Shown: in pieces, positions 1 to 11,357 of the stretch
Layout: the number at the start of each line of letters is the position of its first letter
How positions within the stretch are numbered: position 1 is the stretch's first letter
From: Cryptomeria japonica
Taxonomy: Eukaryota > Streptophyta > Pinopsida > Cupressales > Cupressaceae
DNA: 64,000 nucleotides
Assembly (NCBI RefSeq): GCF_030272615.1
Contig: NC_081413.1
Coordinates: 723,872,649 to 723,936,648 of the forward strand
Direction of reading: 5' to 3'
The notes under the pieces: generated by a model
What the model saw: only the letters and a program-made list of their open reading frames with translations
Told to the model about the DNA's origin: nothing
The model's database searches: none
Made by a program: the position numbers and the translations under genes

Positions 1-46
1 GACTCATCGTTACAATTACCAACCAGTGTATACTTTAATTAACAGC

Positions 47-272
47 CCGATATTAATCGGGGTATACTTAACATGCTACCCAATACCAATCGGTGTTTGC
101 TTAATTAATCATCTGATACCAATCGGTGTATGCTTAAGTTGCCACCCGATAACAATCGGTTAATCCCGATAACCATTGTTTCATTGTTTAAAATATCGAT
201 CGATATAAATTGGAATAGGTTAGCCCGATAATAATCGGTGATCTCAGTTATAATGTAAACCGATTTAATCGG
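47..272. promoter_or_regulatory. Array of eight CCGATAnnAATCGG boxes in the U3 of the Copia-A LTR
   Basis: A 14-bp box with dyad symmetry (CCGAT...ATCGG) recurs at about 47, 80, 113, 146, 166 (half box), 200, 225 and 260, mostly 20-35 bp apart in otherwise dissimilar sequence. The other LTR carries the same series at 11658-11883. In transcription orientation the array lies some 190-410 bp upstream of the TATA-like site at 11462-11470. The position suggests repeated regulator binding sites. That role is inference; the boxes themselves are seen directly. Confidence 0.6.
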
Positions 273-405
273 TATTCTATGCTATGATATGATTATCGAT
301 AGTTTAAGCATTGATCGAACTAAGTAGATTGAACATATACAAAGAGGAATGATCATCAAATGAAGGAACAATAGCTTGAAGTTTTTCCTCATAGTTTAAT
401 GATAG

Positions 406-456
406 GATAAATGATTGAATGAGAGACTTCATTTATCTCTCATTCAATCATTTATC
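406..456. repeat. Perfect 21-bp inverted repeat (hairpin) in the Copia-A LTR
   Basis: Arms 406-426 and 436-456 are exact reverse complements around a 9-base loop. The right LTR has the same hairpin at 12017-12067. It lies about 25 bp inside the LTR start. Confidence 0.85.
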
Positions 457-481
457 TTACCAAAGCTATAATGTACTAACA

Positions 482-491
482 CTCCCTCTTA
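482..491 (-). other. Polypurine tract of Copia-A
   Basis: On the minus strand TAAGAGGGAG directly precedes the LTR start TGTTAG. This is the usual plus-strand DNA priming site. Confidence 0.75.
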
Positions 492-1025
492 GCTAGGTAA
501 GATAAATGAAAAACAATATATCAAGCATCACAGTTCAAATGATGATTAGTATTCTTTACACAATCTGTCTCTTTTAGAAAATCATATCACCTAATCACAT
601 GATATGAATTATCACCTAAACACGTGATACAAATGTTCATCACGTCAATCTTGTGATGGCAGGATATCACCTAAGCATGTGATATCAGTATTGCCCAAAC
701 ATGCAATACTTAAGAATAAACATATAAGAATGATTAAATTCTTATCTTATCCAGGTTGTGGTATGTGCACTAACATCTTATACAAATGTTTTACCACAAC
801 ACAATCATGGCACATCCATGACATGCCAAAGATCCAACATGATAACTGGTTTGGACATCATAAGACCGTCACCTTATAATGTCTACATAGAAGTGTTCAT
901 TATCTTGAGAGATCGTCACCTCTTAGATATGAACCCAGAGGATAAAATCCAAAATGTCCTATCATGACAAAGAAGTTTACACATTAAACATCTTATTGAT
1001 ATGCAAATACAGATTACAAACCAAA

Positions 1026-3338
1026 TTACCTTTCTATCATACCTAAACCTTTTCTAAAGTGATCAACCTTCACTCTGGAAAGAGGTTTGGTCAGAATATC
1101 TGCAGTTTGATCTCCTGTACAAACATATTCTAATTGGATCACATTCCTGTCTACCATATCTCGCACATAGTGATATGGAATCTCAATATGCTTGGATCTG
1201 TCATGGAACACTGGATTTACTGCAGTTTTATGTAGCTCTGATTGTCACAATGTATAACAGTGGGTTTTATAGGCTCTCCAAACAACCCCACAAGCAACTT
1301 CCTAAGCCATATTGCCTCTCGGGTAGCCATAGAAGCTGCAATGTATTCAGCCTCGGTGGAGCTTTGAGCTACAGAAGACTGCTTTCTGCTGGTCCAAGAT
1401 ATCATGGTTGAACCTAGACTGAAGCAACACCCTGAAGTACTTTTCCTGTCAGTCACACTTCCAGCCCAATCTGAATCTGTAAATCCATGTAGGTCTATAT
1501 CAACTTTCTCATATTTGAGACCAAGTTTTAGGGTACCTTGTAAGTATCTCATAATGTGTTTTACTGCAACTAGGTGTATCTCCTTAGGTTCACACATAAA
1601 TTGACTTAGAGCATTAACTACATAACAGATATCTGGACTTGTATTTACCAGGTACATCAGGGACCCAATCATCTGTCTGTATTGAGTAGGGTCAGTGGGT
1701 TGTGACTTTGCTACTGCTTCTTTAAGTTTATGTAAATTGGTTTCCATAGGAGAGGTCATGGGCCTACAGTTTAGCATTCCGAATATCTTCAAAATGTCCA
1801 AGGTATACTTTCTTTGGTTTAGTATAATGTTATCAGAATTTTGCCATACTTCCAATCCTAGGAAGTAATGAAGGAGTCCCAAGTCCTTCATATCAAATTC
1901 TTTGGATAGGTCTTTCTTGCATTGATCTATAAGGTGATCATTTCCTGTGATTAATAAGTCATCAACATATAAAATCAATATTAGCATATCACCTTTATTT
2001 CTTTTGTAGTAGAGATTAGGATCTGCATCATTCTTAGAGAGGCCTAGTTCTGAGAGATAGGTGTCAATTCTTTCATACTAGGCCCTGAGAGCCTGTTTAA
2101 GCCCATAGAGAGCTTTCTTGAGTCTACACACATGAGATTCTGCATCATGAATTTCAAACCCTTCAGGTTGCTCTTGGTAGACTTATTCTGAGATCTCACC
2201 ATATAGAAATGTTGTCTTAACATCCATCTAGTGTACCTTCCACCCCTTTGTTGCTGCAATGGCTAGTACAACTCTTACTGATGTATACCTGGCTACAGGT
2301 GCAAATGTTTCTTCATAATCTATTCCTTCCCTTTGTGAGAACCCTCTAGCTACAAATTTGGCCTTGTGTTTTTCAATACCGTCATCTGCAGCATGTTTGA
2401 TCTTGAAAAGCCATTTAGATGAAACAACAGATTTCTTAGTTGGCCTAGGAACAATCTCCCAAACATCATTCTTCATAATGGACTGATACTCTTCAGACAT
2501 GGCATCTTTCCATACTTGATGTTCAAGTGCATCTGATGCATTGTTTGGTTCGGCTTTAGAGAGATCATTCATAAGGGCAACATAGCTAGTGAATTTATTA
2601 GGCCTTTTGCTTTCCCTGAAGGTTCCTGAAGGAGAAACAAACTTTTGAGCTTCTGCTACAGTCTTGGTGGCCCATAGTGGTCTTTTCTTGAGGTTTTCTC
2701 TAGGTGGGTTTTGAGTTTCACCTATAGTTTCCTCGGGATTCTCCCTCTGAAGCTCAGGAGTAGGATCTTCATCTATGCTAGGGGTAGGGATATAGACTTC
2801 AGGTTCTAGTGAGCTTTGGGCTCTTTTGAAGGCTAAGTCTTCTTCAAAGATCACATCCCTACTTAGTTCAATATTCTTTTGACTAGGTATATAGATCCTG
2901 TAGGCCTTGGAGGTTTCACTATATCCTACAAGGATTCCCCTTTTTCCAGAAGGCTCTAATTTTAATCTTTTCTCCCTAGGTACATGAATATAGACAAGGT
3001 ATCCAAATATCCTAAGGTGGCTGATATCTTGTTTTGATTTAGTAAAGACTTCCTCGGGGGTCTTATCTTCAAGATGGGAGTGAGGACATTTGTTTTGAAT
3101 ACATACAACAGTGCTAGTTGCTTCTGCCCAAAGATTGACATTTATATTTTGATCAAGAATCATAGCTTTGGAAGCTTCAATGATTGTCCTATTTTTCCTC
3201 TCAGCTACCCCATTTTGTTGAGGATTATAAGGTATTGTTAACTCCCTCGTAATCCATGAATTTTTACAAAAATATTTAAATAATTCTGATGTGTATTCCC
3301 CTCTATTATCAGTTCTTAGGGTTTTAATTTGATTTCCT
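1026..3338 (-). pseudogene. Copia-A pol, 3' half: integrase end, reverse transcriptase, RNase H
   Basis: Minus-strand frames give, in order: the end of the integrase core with LRTDN and ITRELTIPYNPQQNGVAERK (about 3150-3330), the integrase C-terminus (2228-3163), reverse transcriptase with KAKFVARGFSQ (near 2330) and the catalytic YVDD at 1969-1958, then RNase H with DSDWAG and STEAEY (1217-1600) and its end at 1026-1211. Breaks: an in-frame TAG at about 2230 plus further stops within 2044-2230, a frame change near 1990-2050, and a one-base shift near 1212 in RNase H. Part of the damage looks like CAG-to-TAG and TGG-to-TAG changes, as expected from deamination of methylated cytosines. The family is certain; finer lineage assignment was not attempted. 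Confidence 0.93.
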
Positions 3339-3369
3339 GCGTGGTTCTCTGTTAGTGATTGTTGTCCTC

Positions 3370-5348
3370 AATTTTTGATTTCAAAAATTGGACTATCACA
3401 TGGAAATTTTTATTAAAAAATGAAAAAATTTACTCTATGGCATGCTTCCTAAGGCAAAAATTCGCCCCATCCTTGGATTGGATCGATTGTTGATCCATCC
3501 CTAAGCTACGTTTCAAATTTCGTCACGTTTCGAGTCCGTTCGCTATGTTTTTGCTTCATGTAGGGGAATTTTTCGATAATTACCAGTAACTGGTAATTTG
3601 TTTTTCAAAACCCCCTTGAAGCTTTTGGTCTTGTAGGGGAATTTTTCTCCAATTACAAGTTTTTGGAAACTAGTAAAAAGGGTTTTAAAACCCCCTTTAC
3701 TAGTAGAATGACTTAAGTGTTTTGTAAAACTTGTAAATGGGTTTTTAAAACCCCTTTACATGTTTTTATGACTTAAAGTTATTTTTATTTTTAAATAGAA
3801 CTTGTAAATGGGATTTTAAAATCCCTTTACATGTTTTAAGTAAAATCACTTGTAAAGGGAATTCTATTTCCCTATTACAAGTAATTTAACTTGTATTTCC
3901 TTTTCTAAAACCCGAAATTTGCCTTAAGAGGCAAAAATATGAACATTTTGAAAACTTGTTGTTTCATTTCTAAAACCCGAAATTTCTCCCATGCCTTTGC
4001 AAATTGATTTGGGTTCAAACTTTTTGGAGGAAAGATAGGGATTCCTTCCAAATACGGATTTGCTGCAACTTTGAAGGATTCAAACCCTTGTTCTACGCAT
4101 CTATCAAACTGATTTTCGCCATTTGTCTTCTTCAACGTTTTTTTTTCTGAATCATGTATTTGTGCCATTTGCCATGGTTTGGAGGTTCGAATCTACCCTT
4201 TCCTAAGGCGTTTTTGATTTAATCATAAATGCGTTGGATTTCAAACTTCATTCAAACCGTTTCGTGCGCGTTTTGGGGAATCGATTTGCAAAAACGCCCT
4301 AAAAACCAGTCACGGTTTTTGCAAGTTTTGCACCTTTCTCATTCAAGGTATACTTTCAATTCTAAATCATTTTTGCTTTCTCTTGTATTTAATGATGAAT
4401 CAAATCATTTTCGAACTACTTCCTTGGCATTTTTCATGGCATTTTTATAGCAAATCGGTTTTTCTTTGGTCACCATGCGTGGCTAAGTTTCTTCCTTTGT
4501 TTAAATTCTATTTAAAGGGTTTCATCTTCCATGTTTGGTTGACTCTACAAGCTTGGATCTCTCCTCATCTTTGCAAGGTAATTTTTATTTTTGTAATTCT
4601 TTCTTGTTTCTTTCCTTGCATTTCCTTGTTTAAGTTTTGGTTTTGTTCATATTCATATTGGGTTTATGAGAGGAAATTCCCCATTTTACAAAGAAATTTG
4701 TAAAGTAAAAGTTGTTCTTCCCCTCTGAAAATTCTCTTTCTTTACTTGCATTCGGGTTTTAGAAACCCAATTGCAAGTAAGAGGAAAAGATGCATTCTTC
4801 CCTTTTTGGACAAAGACTTAACCTTCTTTAGTCCAAAAATCAAGTTTCAATGACAAAAAAATCAATTTCTTCCCAATTTCAGGTTTTGAAATCCGGATTG
4901 CAAGTTGAAAGTTCTTCCCATTTTGGCATGACAAAGTTCCAAGTGATCTTCCCGAAATTCATTTTTACCTATCCGCTTCCAATTCCCTCATCCGTACTTA
5001 TCATCTTCGTCATTTCCCACATGCCTAAATACCTTTTTTTCGTCCATTCCTTCGATTTTCAGTTTGTAAATAAGTTTGCATTTGGATTTAGAAAACCAAT
5101 TGCAAATGTGTTCTTCCCAACTTCCAAACTGAAAATTCATTCTCCTTCCATTTATTCATGCTTCGTGTTTTGCAAGTATAATTGCATTCAGAATTTAAAA
5201 CCCGATTGCACGTTTGTACTTCCCTCGTGTACTTGCGAAACATGTTTCAAAACCCGAAATAAATCAAAAGCTTATTTTTCCACCTCTTATATCTCCTCTC
5301 ACAAAGCCAAAATACGAAAGTTGAACTTTCTCATTTGGAGGAGTGAAA
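3370..5348 (+). repeat. Series of palindromic units in the 5' part of the giant LTR
   Basis: Units of the form ACTTGTAAAnGGG...CCCnTTTACAAGT recur at 3669-3704, 3729-3763, 3800-3834, 3848-3882 and, changed to ACTTGCA...TGCAAGT, at 4743-4779. Looser versions occur near 5068 and 5175. Arms differ between units but stay largely self-complementary within a unit (for example GGGATTTTAAAATCCC against GGGTTTTTAAAACCCC). A further hairpin, CAATTTTTGA/TCAAAAATTG, sits at 3369-3390 next to the left end. No convincing gene was seen before 5349. Confidence 0.7.
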
Positions 5349-8300
5349 ATGTCTAAAGATACTGACTTTGATATTGCCTTGATACTCTTGGATTTACATT
5401 GCAGCATTCCCAGTTGTTTCCAGATGACAGATGTATCATCATCTCCCACTCCAAAAAAGATGAAATACAAGTATGATAAATACCAGAATGAAGTTCTTCC
5501 GCAGTCACAGATCTCCTCCTCCCTTGATCATATCAAGGATACTGAGATAGGGCATGTTGACATGTCCAAATTCATACAAAGGATTGAAGATCCGAAGGAG
5601 GGTGATATGCAACGGTTGCTGGACAGCCATATCCATCATGCCGCATCCTTTCCAGTTGCTGCCCTAGAACCATAATTTATTCTAGCATGTGCTCATCATT
5701 TTGACAAAGAGACACGAGTCATTAAAAATGATGATGGAGAAGTGATCATTCGCCTGGATGCAGAAGCTATAGAGAGGGTTTTTAAAATACCTTCCGAAAC
5801 CATTTATATAGAGATCTCTAAGCAAAGTGCAACTGGATACTTTGCCAAAAGGGAGAAAGACTATAAGCGTCATATCAACAAATGGATTCATGAACCTCGC
5901 ACTGTGCTTACCAGATGGGCAAAGTTATATCGGTCTGATTTCAAGAATGAGATCGGTGATACTATTACTCTTCTTAGCCGTATGATGGGATTGGAGCATT
6001 CCAATGTTTTTGAACCTTGGATGTACCAATTTATTATGTTAGTAAGGCAGTCTCAACACATCTGTTGGGGTGAAATCATCAGTGATGCTTTGTGTGAGCA
6101 ACTTGTAGTCGTCCCTACTACCTTCACCTTCTACATGAATTCATATCTTGTGTATATTGCTGCGTCACTTAGACATTTCCTAGGTCTTTCCACCAAGGGT
6201 GACCGCATGCTTGTACCGGTTTGGGAATATTATGATCAGTTGCCTCTGTCAAGTAGGTCTCATTTCAGAAGGGTTCAGGATGCTTTCTTTGGTCATTATT
6301 TGTGTCAATTTGACAAGAACCTGAAAAACAAAAGAGTCTCAGATGAAGCATGGGAAAAGGTGAAAGAATATGGTTGTTTGTTTCTCCAATTTCCAACTTT
6401 TACCTACATGAGAGTTGGATGCTATGGCGGGCAGCCTTACATGCTCCCACGGTACCCAACAGATAAGATTATTCTCATGGAATTGGGAAGGCAGATCATG
6501 GCTGTGCATACACACCAGTCAGTTAAGCACAAGGTTGGCATGGGTATTTCTTTCAACAACCCATTGAAGATTGGTCAATATTCTCTAATGACTTCAATCA
6601 AGGCCAGGGCTATAGAGACTGAGTTGCAGGAAATTAGACTCAAAAGATTCAAACCTAGAGCTGATTTCGATTACCGAGGCATGAAGGAGAAGATCAAGAA
6701 GACCTTCATCCATGTACACCGGATAGAAGATATCTAGGCTGATCTTCGTACCGAAAAGGAGATTCGCAAGATGGATTATTGCCGACTCACTGCAGAACAG
6801 ATTGTGGATCTAAACCTCGTGAACATGCCACAAGGTATGATTGATGATGGTAACGTTCTTGATCCTGAGTTTGTCAATCAGAATGTTGATGAGGCTCCGC
6901 TTCCTTCTATCCACTGGTCCCACAAGGAAGGCACTTCTATCTTGGATAGATTTCAGTCAGTTCTTGGCAATACCAATATTTGGCTTAACAATAATGGTGT
7001 CAAGCTCATTAAGATTAAGGTTGGGAAAGAAGATGATTCTACAGGTCCTCTTGGGCGGAAGTCTGAAATTCAACTAGACAACAAAGAAGGTGCATCCTCT
7101 TCTAGTACGAAGATTAAATTGCAAGTCAGCCGTGCAATGGTGCTTCCTCAGGAAATAACAGTTCAAGGCAAGGAGAAGCCACAGTTGGAAATTCATGTGA
7201 TTGATCCTGAAGCTTTAGAGGAAGAAATTCAATCTGATAATGCTCCTCAGTCACTTTCTATAGAGTCTCCACATAACTCTCTTTCTTCACTTCCTATTGA
7301 GGTACCCATGTTTCCTCCTGTGATAGATGTGAGCTCTCAATCTGCCCCTTCAGTTTCAGAATCTCCGCAGAACTTCCTCCCACTTTCAGCAACAGAACCA
7401 TCTCAAGGCTATCCTCAGGAAAATTTGTTGAATATCTTTTCGGAAGATCCTTCATATGTACCTGTGTCTGATATTGATACTTCTATGACCTGTTTTGATG
7501 AGTTCATGACATCTTCATCACATCCTGTCGTGACTCAGCAGACTATGGTGGCTATCCAGACGGACACTTCTCCCAAGGTCACCACTGTTATTCAAACAGA
7601 AACTGCTTCTCCCTCTATCCCAGAATCAGAGTTAATGGCTTTACCTCCATGGCTCAGTTCCTTCACTGCAAAGAGGAAGAAGCAGGTGATCTCACCTGAT
7701 CCCTTCGACTACCAACAGTTGAAACAATCAAAACCTAAAGCTGTTAAGAGGGCAAAGACAGTTTCAAGGGTGATCGTTGATGAAAATCGGATGAGAGTGG
7801 CAGAGATTGCTGAACCAATATCAGATAAACCAGTTGAAGAAATGCAAGCAGCTGATTATCGGATCACCAAAGTTCAACTGGGTAAGCAGACTCATGAGGT
7901 TGTCAAGCACGATGCTCAACAAACAGTGGCTACATTGGTACAACGGTATGATGAGGTGTTGACCAAGAAAGATCAACTGGAAGTAGAGAATCAAAGACTC
8001 ATGGCAGCCATCCAAAGTATTACTCAACCTTCAAGTGGAGAAGGCCAAGTACCTATTTCTTCCAGGGTCAGCGAACCAATCCAAGGTATCGAGAGAGCCG
8101 CCCAAAAGGTTCAAGCCTTAGACACCTGGGTTGATCACCTGCATGACTTATGTTCACAAGTCATAAGACAGGTATTTGAAACGATGGTTAAATTGGAGAT
8201 CATTGAAGATAAGTTGAATCAATTCTTGGGTGCTTTCAAACTAAATTTGGAGAAGGTTGAGGGAAATTTAGTTTCTTGGTGAAAGATGCCTCAACATCAG

Positions 8301-8792
8301 TTGGGCGTTCTTCAGGTGCATGACGTAATTCCTTCCAGAGTCACGTACATTGAATATGAGGGACTTCTGGAGAACAAATCTCTTGTTCTCAAATCACTCA
8401 TTGAAGAAATTGATGAAACCTTAAAGTTGCGTGAAGCAGTCTTTCAAGATGTAACCTCCCATTGTAAAAAGGCATCCTACGACATTTTAAATCAGAATGA
8501 TGAGCTGCTACCCGAGGAAGAAGTTCTTGCAGACCTACAACTCAAGATTCATGATGAATGGAGAAGTGACCAATTCTCAGTCGCTTCCATTCAAATATTG
8601 ATTAAGTATCAAACTGAGTTGCAGGAAATCCGGTCAGCATTGGAAAAAGGGAATTCCACGCTATGCCAATGCCATGATGTCATCGTAAAAACTAGGGTGG
8701 TGGCGATGAACACTCATGAACCAGATCCTGATGAATTGCAGAAAGTTATTCAGAAGTTCGAATTGTTCGTATCTTCAAGAGTTGCAACTTAA
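5349..8792 (+). pseudogene. Long unknown protein frame inside the giant LTR (three in-frame stops)
   Basis: One frame runs from ATG 5349 to TAA 8792 (1148 codons with the final stop) with no frameshift, broken only by TAA at 5673, TAG at 6735 and TGA at 8280. The start follows GTG AAA; no better upstream ATG was seen. The N-terminal 460 residues look globular and rich in W, Y and F (for example FEPWMYQFIML). Next comes a Ser/Pro/Thr-rich region with repeated acidic stretches (about 7050-7650), then a basic segment (KRKKQVISPD near 7675), then a long coiled coil (about 7850-8030) and a helical C-terminal part (8286-8792). There is no reverse transcriptase, integrase or zinc knuckle. The N-terminal part loosely recalls plant transposon-associated proteins of unknown function, but I do not recognise it. 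It lies upstream of the TATA box, so it would be in U3. Confidence 0.7.
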
Positions 8793-9078
8793 GTGTTTTT
8801 AACACTTGTTGTAAAATTTTAAAATTGTAATTTCAGAATTGTAGTTTCCCTTTCAGCAAGTTGTCATCACTTGCATTTTTGTAATTGCAAGTTGTCATCA
8901 CTTGCATTTTTGTAATTACTGGTAAGGCAACTACAAGTTGTGTCCGATTAGGACTGTAGTTGGAATAAGTCTTAGTTAGTTAATCAAGTCATAATTAGTT
9001 GTTGAATAGGTCTTGGTGGTTGAGGGAATTTCTCAAGTTAGTTAGGATCCTCCCACCTTTTTCTCAAGGCTCCTCTCC

Positions 9079-9087
9079 TATAAATAG
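9079..9087 (+). promoter_or_regulatory. TATA box of the giant LTR
   Basis: TATAAATAG follows a CT-rich stretch and precedes a leader with no long frame. It is the only good TATA box within 3360-9885 and separates the putative U3 from R-U5. Confidence 0.6.
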
Positions 9088-9156
9088 AAGAGAGGGTCCT
9101 TTGTAATCGACATCTTTTGGGAAAGCAAGCAAAAACTCTGCCAAATTTACAGCAAG

Positions 9157-9625
9157 AAGTCTTTGAGCTTATGTATGTGAATTGAAGGTTTTGAAGAATA
9201 ATAAAGAAAGATTACTCAAGTTTTGAGTCTTTGAGCTACAAGTTTGAGTTTCATTCTTTTTATTTATTCTATGCAAAGTGTTTCTAAAGGAGCTTAGTCC
9301 AATCTGATTTGAAGTCTTTGAGCTGCAAGTAGAGAAGATTAATTAAAATAAGAAATCTCTAGAAGGAGCAGCAAGTCTTTGAGCTTGCATCTGTTCTTAA
9401 GAAAAATTTATTGTTTGATAAGAAATAGCAACAAGTCTTTGAGCTTGCATTAGTTCTTGTCTCTGTGTTAAAAGAATAAATTATTCCAGTCTTTGTGCTG
9501 TCATCTTTTATTCATTGTAAAATTTAGTATAGCAAAGGGTAGATAGGACTTCCAATGGTCAAGTCTTTGAGCTTGATATTGTTGTCCCGTCCCAAAGGAA
9601 GTGATGGAAGTCTTTGCGTTTTCAG
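9157..9625 (+). repeat. Eight AAGTCTTTGAGCTTGCAT boxes downstream of the LTR TATA box
   Basis: Copies start at about 9157, 9225, 9312, 9373, 9433, 9487, 9561 and 9608, spaced 47-87 bp. The 14-18-bp core is strongly kept while the spacers differ. The copies would be in the transcribed R-U5 leader. Confidence 0.75.
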
Positions 9626-9890
9626 GAAACTTCATTTCCTTTCTCTCATTTTACTTAAAAGTGGTTATTACTGTTCATATTCAATCGCTATCCTTTTCTG
9701 TGAAGAGAAAAAGATATTGTCTTTCTTAAAAAAAGAAGGAAGACTGCTGTACCATCCTGTTTTTATTTCAGTTTTAGTTAGATAGGGGGAGCCTTCCCTT
9801 AATTAGGAGAGTTTTTTACTCGTGTGCTGTGGTTGAAACCACAATTTTGTATATTTCCCCAAGTGTACAAAATTTTCAACCAACAGTGAT

Positions 9891-10621
9891 TTGAATTCCT
9901 TAAACCTATTGAAGATCTCTTTTGATTCTTTACATTTCAGAGAGTAGATCCAAGTTTTCCTAGAGTAGTCATCAACAAATATTACATAATACAAAAATCC
10001 CCCTAAAGAAGGTACGGACATGGGTCCACATACGTCAGAATGAACTAACTCTAAAATTTTATTTGTTTTCCTAGTACTATTTTGAAAAACACCCTTAGTA
10101 TTTTTACCTAGGGCACATCTTTTGCATGCCCCTGAATGATATTTCTTTAACTTAGGTAGGCCTGTGACAAGGTCTCCCATTGATGATAGAACTCTAAAAT
10201 TCAGGTGGCCTAGTCTTCTATGCTAGACTTCATTAGCATCTGTAGTATCATGGATTAAGACTAAGTTGGGCTCTGTGCATAGCACATACAAGTAACCTTG
10301 TCTTTGACCAATAGTTTTAGCTTTCTTGATGGATGAATTCTTTGGCCAAGCCAACACTCTGTTGTCCATGAAGGTCACTCTATATCCATTATCCTCCAGT
10401 GCTGATATTGAGACTAGGTTTCTCTTGATGCCTAGGACATATAGTACTCCTTTAAGTTGTAATGATACACCTGACTTTAGTTTGATGGTGCAGGTTTCAA
10501 CTCCTCTGACTGGATGTGTGGAGTCATCTCCGATAGTTACTTCCTCATCATTCTCCTCTTTCATGGAGTCTAGCACTTCTCTGAATCCTGTAATGTGTCT
10601 GGATGAGCCACTGTCGATCAC
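9891..10621 (-). pseudogene. Copia-A pol, 5' half: protease and integrase N-terminus
   Basis: The minus-strand frame 10223-10621 begins with the aspartic protease motif (WV)IDSGSSRHITG and continues through the pre-integrase region. Frame 9803-10180 carries the integrase zinc-finger region (histidines in HRRLGHLN near 10200, cysteines in CKRCALGK), the first catalytic aspartate in HSDVCGP and FVDDYSR. The last part of that frame, below 9886, is read from the inserted LTR and is not Copia. TAG replaces an expected Trp codon near 10220 and another near 10620. The core continues on the far side of the insertion at 3338. Confidence 0.92.
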
Positions 10622-10667
10622 CCAGGAGTTAACTTTGTTTGATGTTTGGTTTGTGAGTGCTGAATAG

Positions 10668-11265
10668 AGTACATACTGCTCGGAGTCTTCTTCCCTTTCT
10701 TATTTTGTCTTGATTCTTCTTGGAGACAGGCAACGTTTAGCCTATCGAATTTTGGAAATTCATCCCTTGCACTAATGCCTTGGATGAATGTTTCTCATAT
10801 ACTAGGCAACCCATCTAGAGCAATGAGTGTTAATTCTTTGCTTTGGATCTCATATCCAATAGTTGCTAGTTCATCCCTTAGGGCTGATATTCGCATGAAG
10901 TAGGCATTGACTGATTCTCCTTTGATCATGGCTATGTGATTTATTTCTCTTTTTAAAGCCAAGGTTCTACTAGCATTGGATATCTCAAATGCATCTTCAA
11001 GTGCTTTGAACATGTTGTAGGCCGTTTCATGTTTCCTTATGATGGGCATAATATTATTTCTCACCCCATCAACTATGATTTTGATGGCCTTATCATTTCC
11101 CTCTCTCCAAGTTGTTTTGTTAGGTTCAGTCTCAGGTTCTGCAGTTTCAGTTTTTACAAATGATTCGACTTTATTTTCTTTTAGAATCATCTGAATTCTG
11201 AACTTCCATGCTGAGAAGTCATCACCTCCTCCGAGTCTATCTTCAAATCTGATAGTGCTAGCCAT
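10668..11265 (-). pseudogene. Copia-A gag
   Basis: The frame opens at ATG 11265 (MASTIRFEDRLGGGDDFSAW), the usual Copia gag start with an F..W core, about 80 bp after the primer site. It continues with helical capsid-like sequence to a break near 10795 (TAT GAG in place of a Trp codon region) and a readable tail to about 10668. No CCHC zinc knuckle is visible between capsid and protease, where most Copia gags have one, so it was probably deleted. The capsid would package the element RNA in cytoplasmic particles. Confidence 0.85.
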
Positions 11266-11345
11266 TAGAAGAATTGTGATGTTGAATATATGCTTGTTTT
11301 GAATTTTCCACAAAATTGAACAGCCTCAAGTTCGATTTAACTATA

Positions 11346-11357
11346 GCTCTGATACCA
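11346..11357 (-). other. Primer binding site of Copia-A (tRNA-iMet type)
   Basis: On the minus strand TGGTATCAGAGC follows directly after the LTR end (ACA). It is complementary to the 3' end of plant initiator methionine tRNA. Confidence 0.9.

Larger units (their letters stand above)
1..481 (-). repeat. 3' LTR of Copia-A (partial)
   Basis: This matches 11612-12092 along its whole length without indels. On the minus strand it starts with TGTTAGTACATT at 481, directly after the polypurine tract. Only the U3 side is inside the window. Confidence 0.93.
3360..9885 (+). mobile_element. 6.5-kb LTR-like insertion with TG...CA ends; probable giant solo LTR
   Basis: The insertion sits exactly within the Copia-A integrase gene. 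Removing it together with one copy of GTGAT (3355-3359 and 9886-9890) makes the host frame continuous. The ends are TGTTG and CAACA, with a 5-bp target duplication, as LTR retroelements make. I found no repeated ends inside it, no tRNA-Met primer site and no internal polypurine tract. There is one TATA box (9079-9087), about 800 bp before the right end. A single LTR with a 5.7-kb U3, then R and U5, fits all of this, so I call it a solo LTR left after recombination. A full element with unrecognisably diverged LTRs is the alternative. Confidence 0.72.

Noticed and set aside
4229-5356. Plus frames of 73-168 codons before the long frame of the giant LTR
   Set aside because: They are Phe- and Ser-rich translations of T-rich palindromic sequence, with no continuity into the 5349 frame.
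9580-9885. TGTTGTCCC at 9580 as the start of a short right LTR matching TGTTGTCCTC at 3360
   Set aside because: Similarity stops after about 8 bases, so it does not define an LTR pair.
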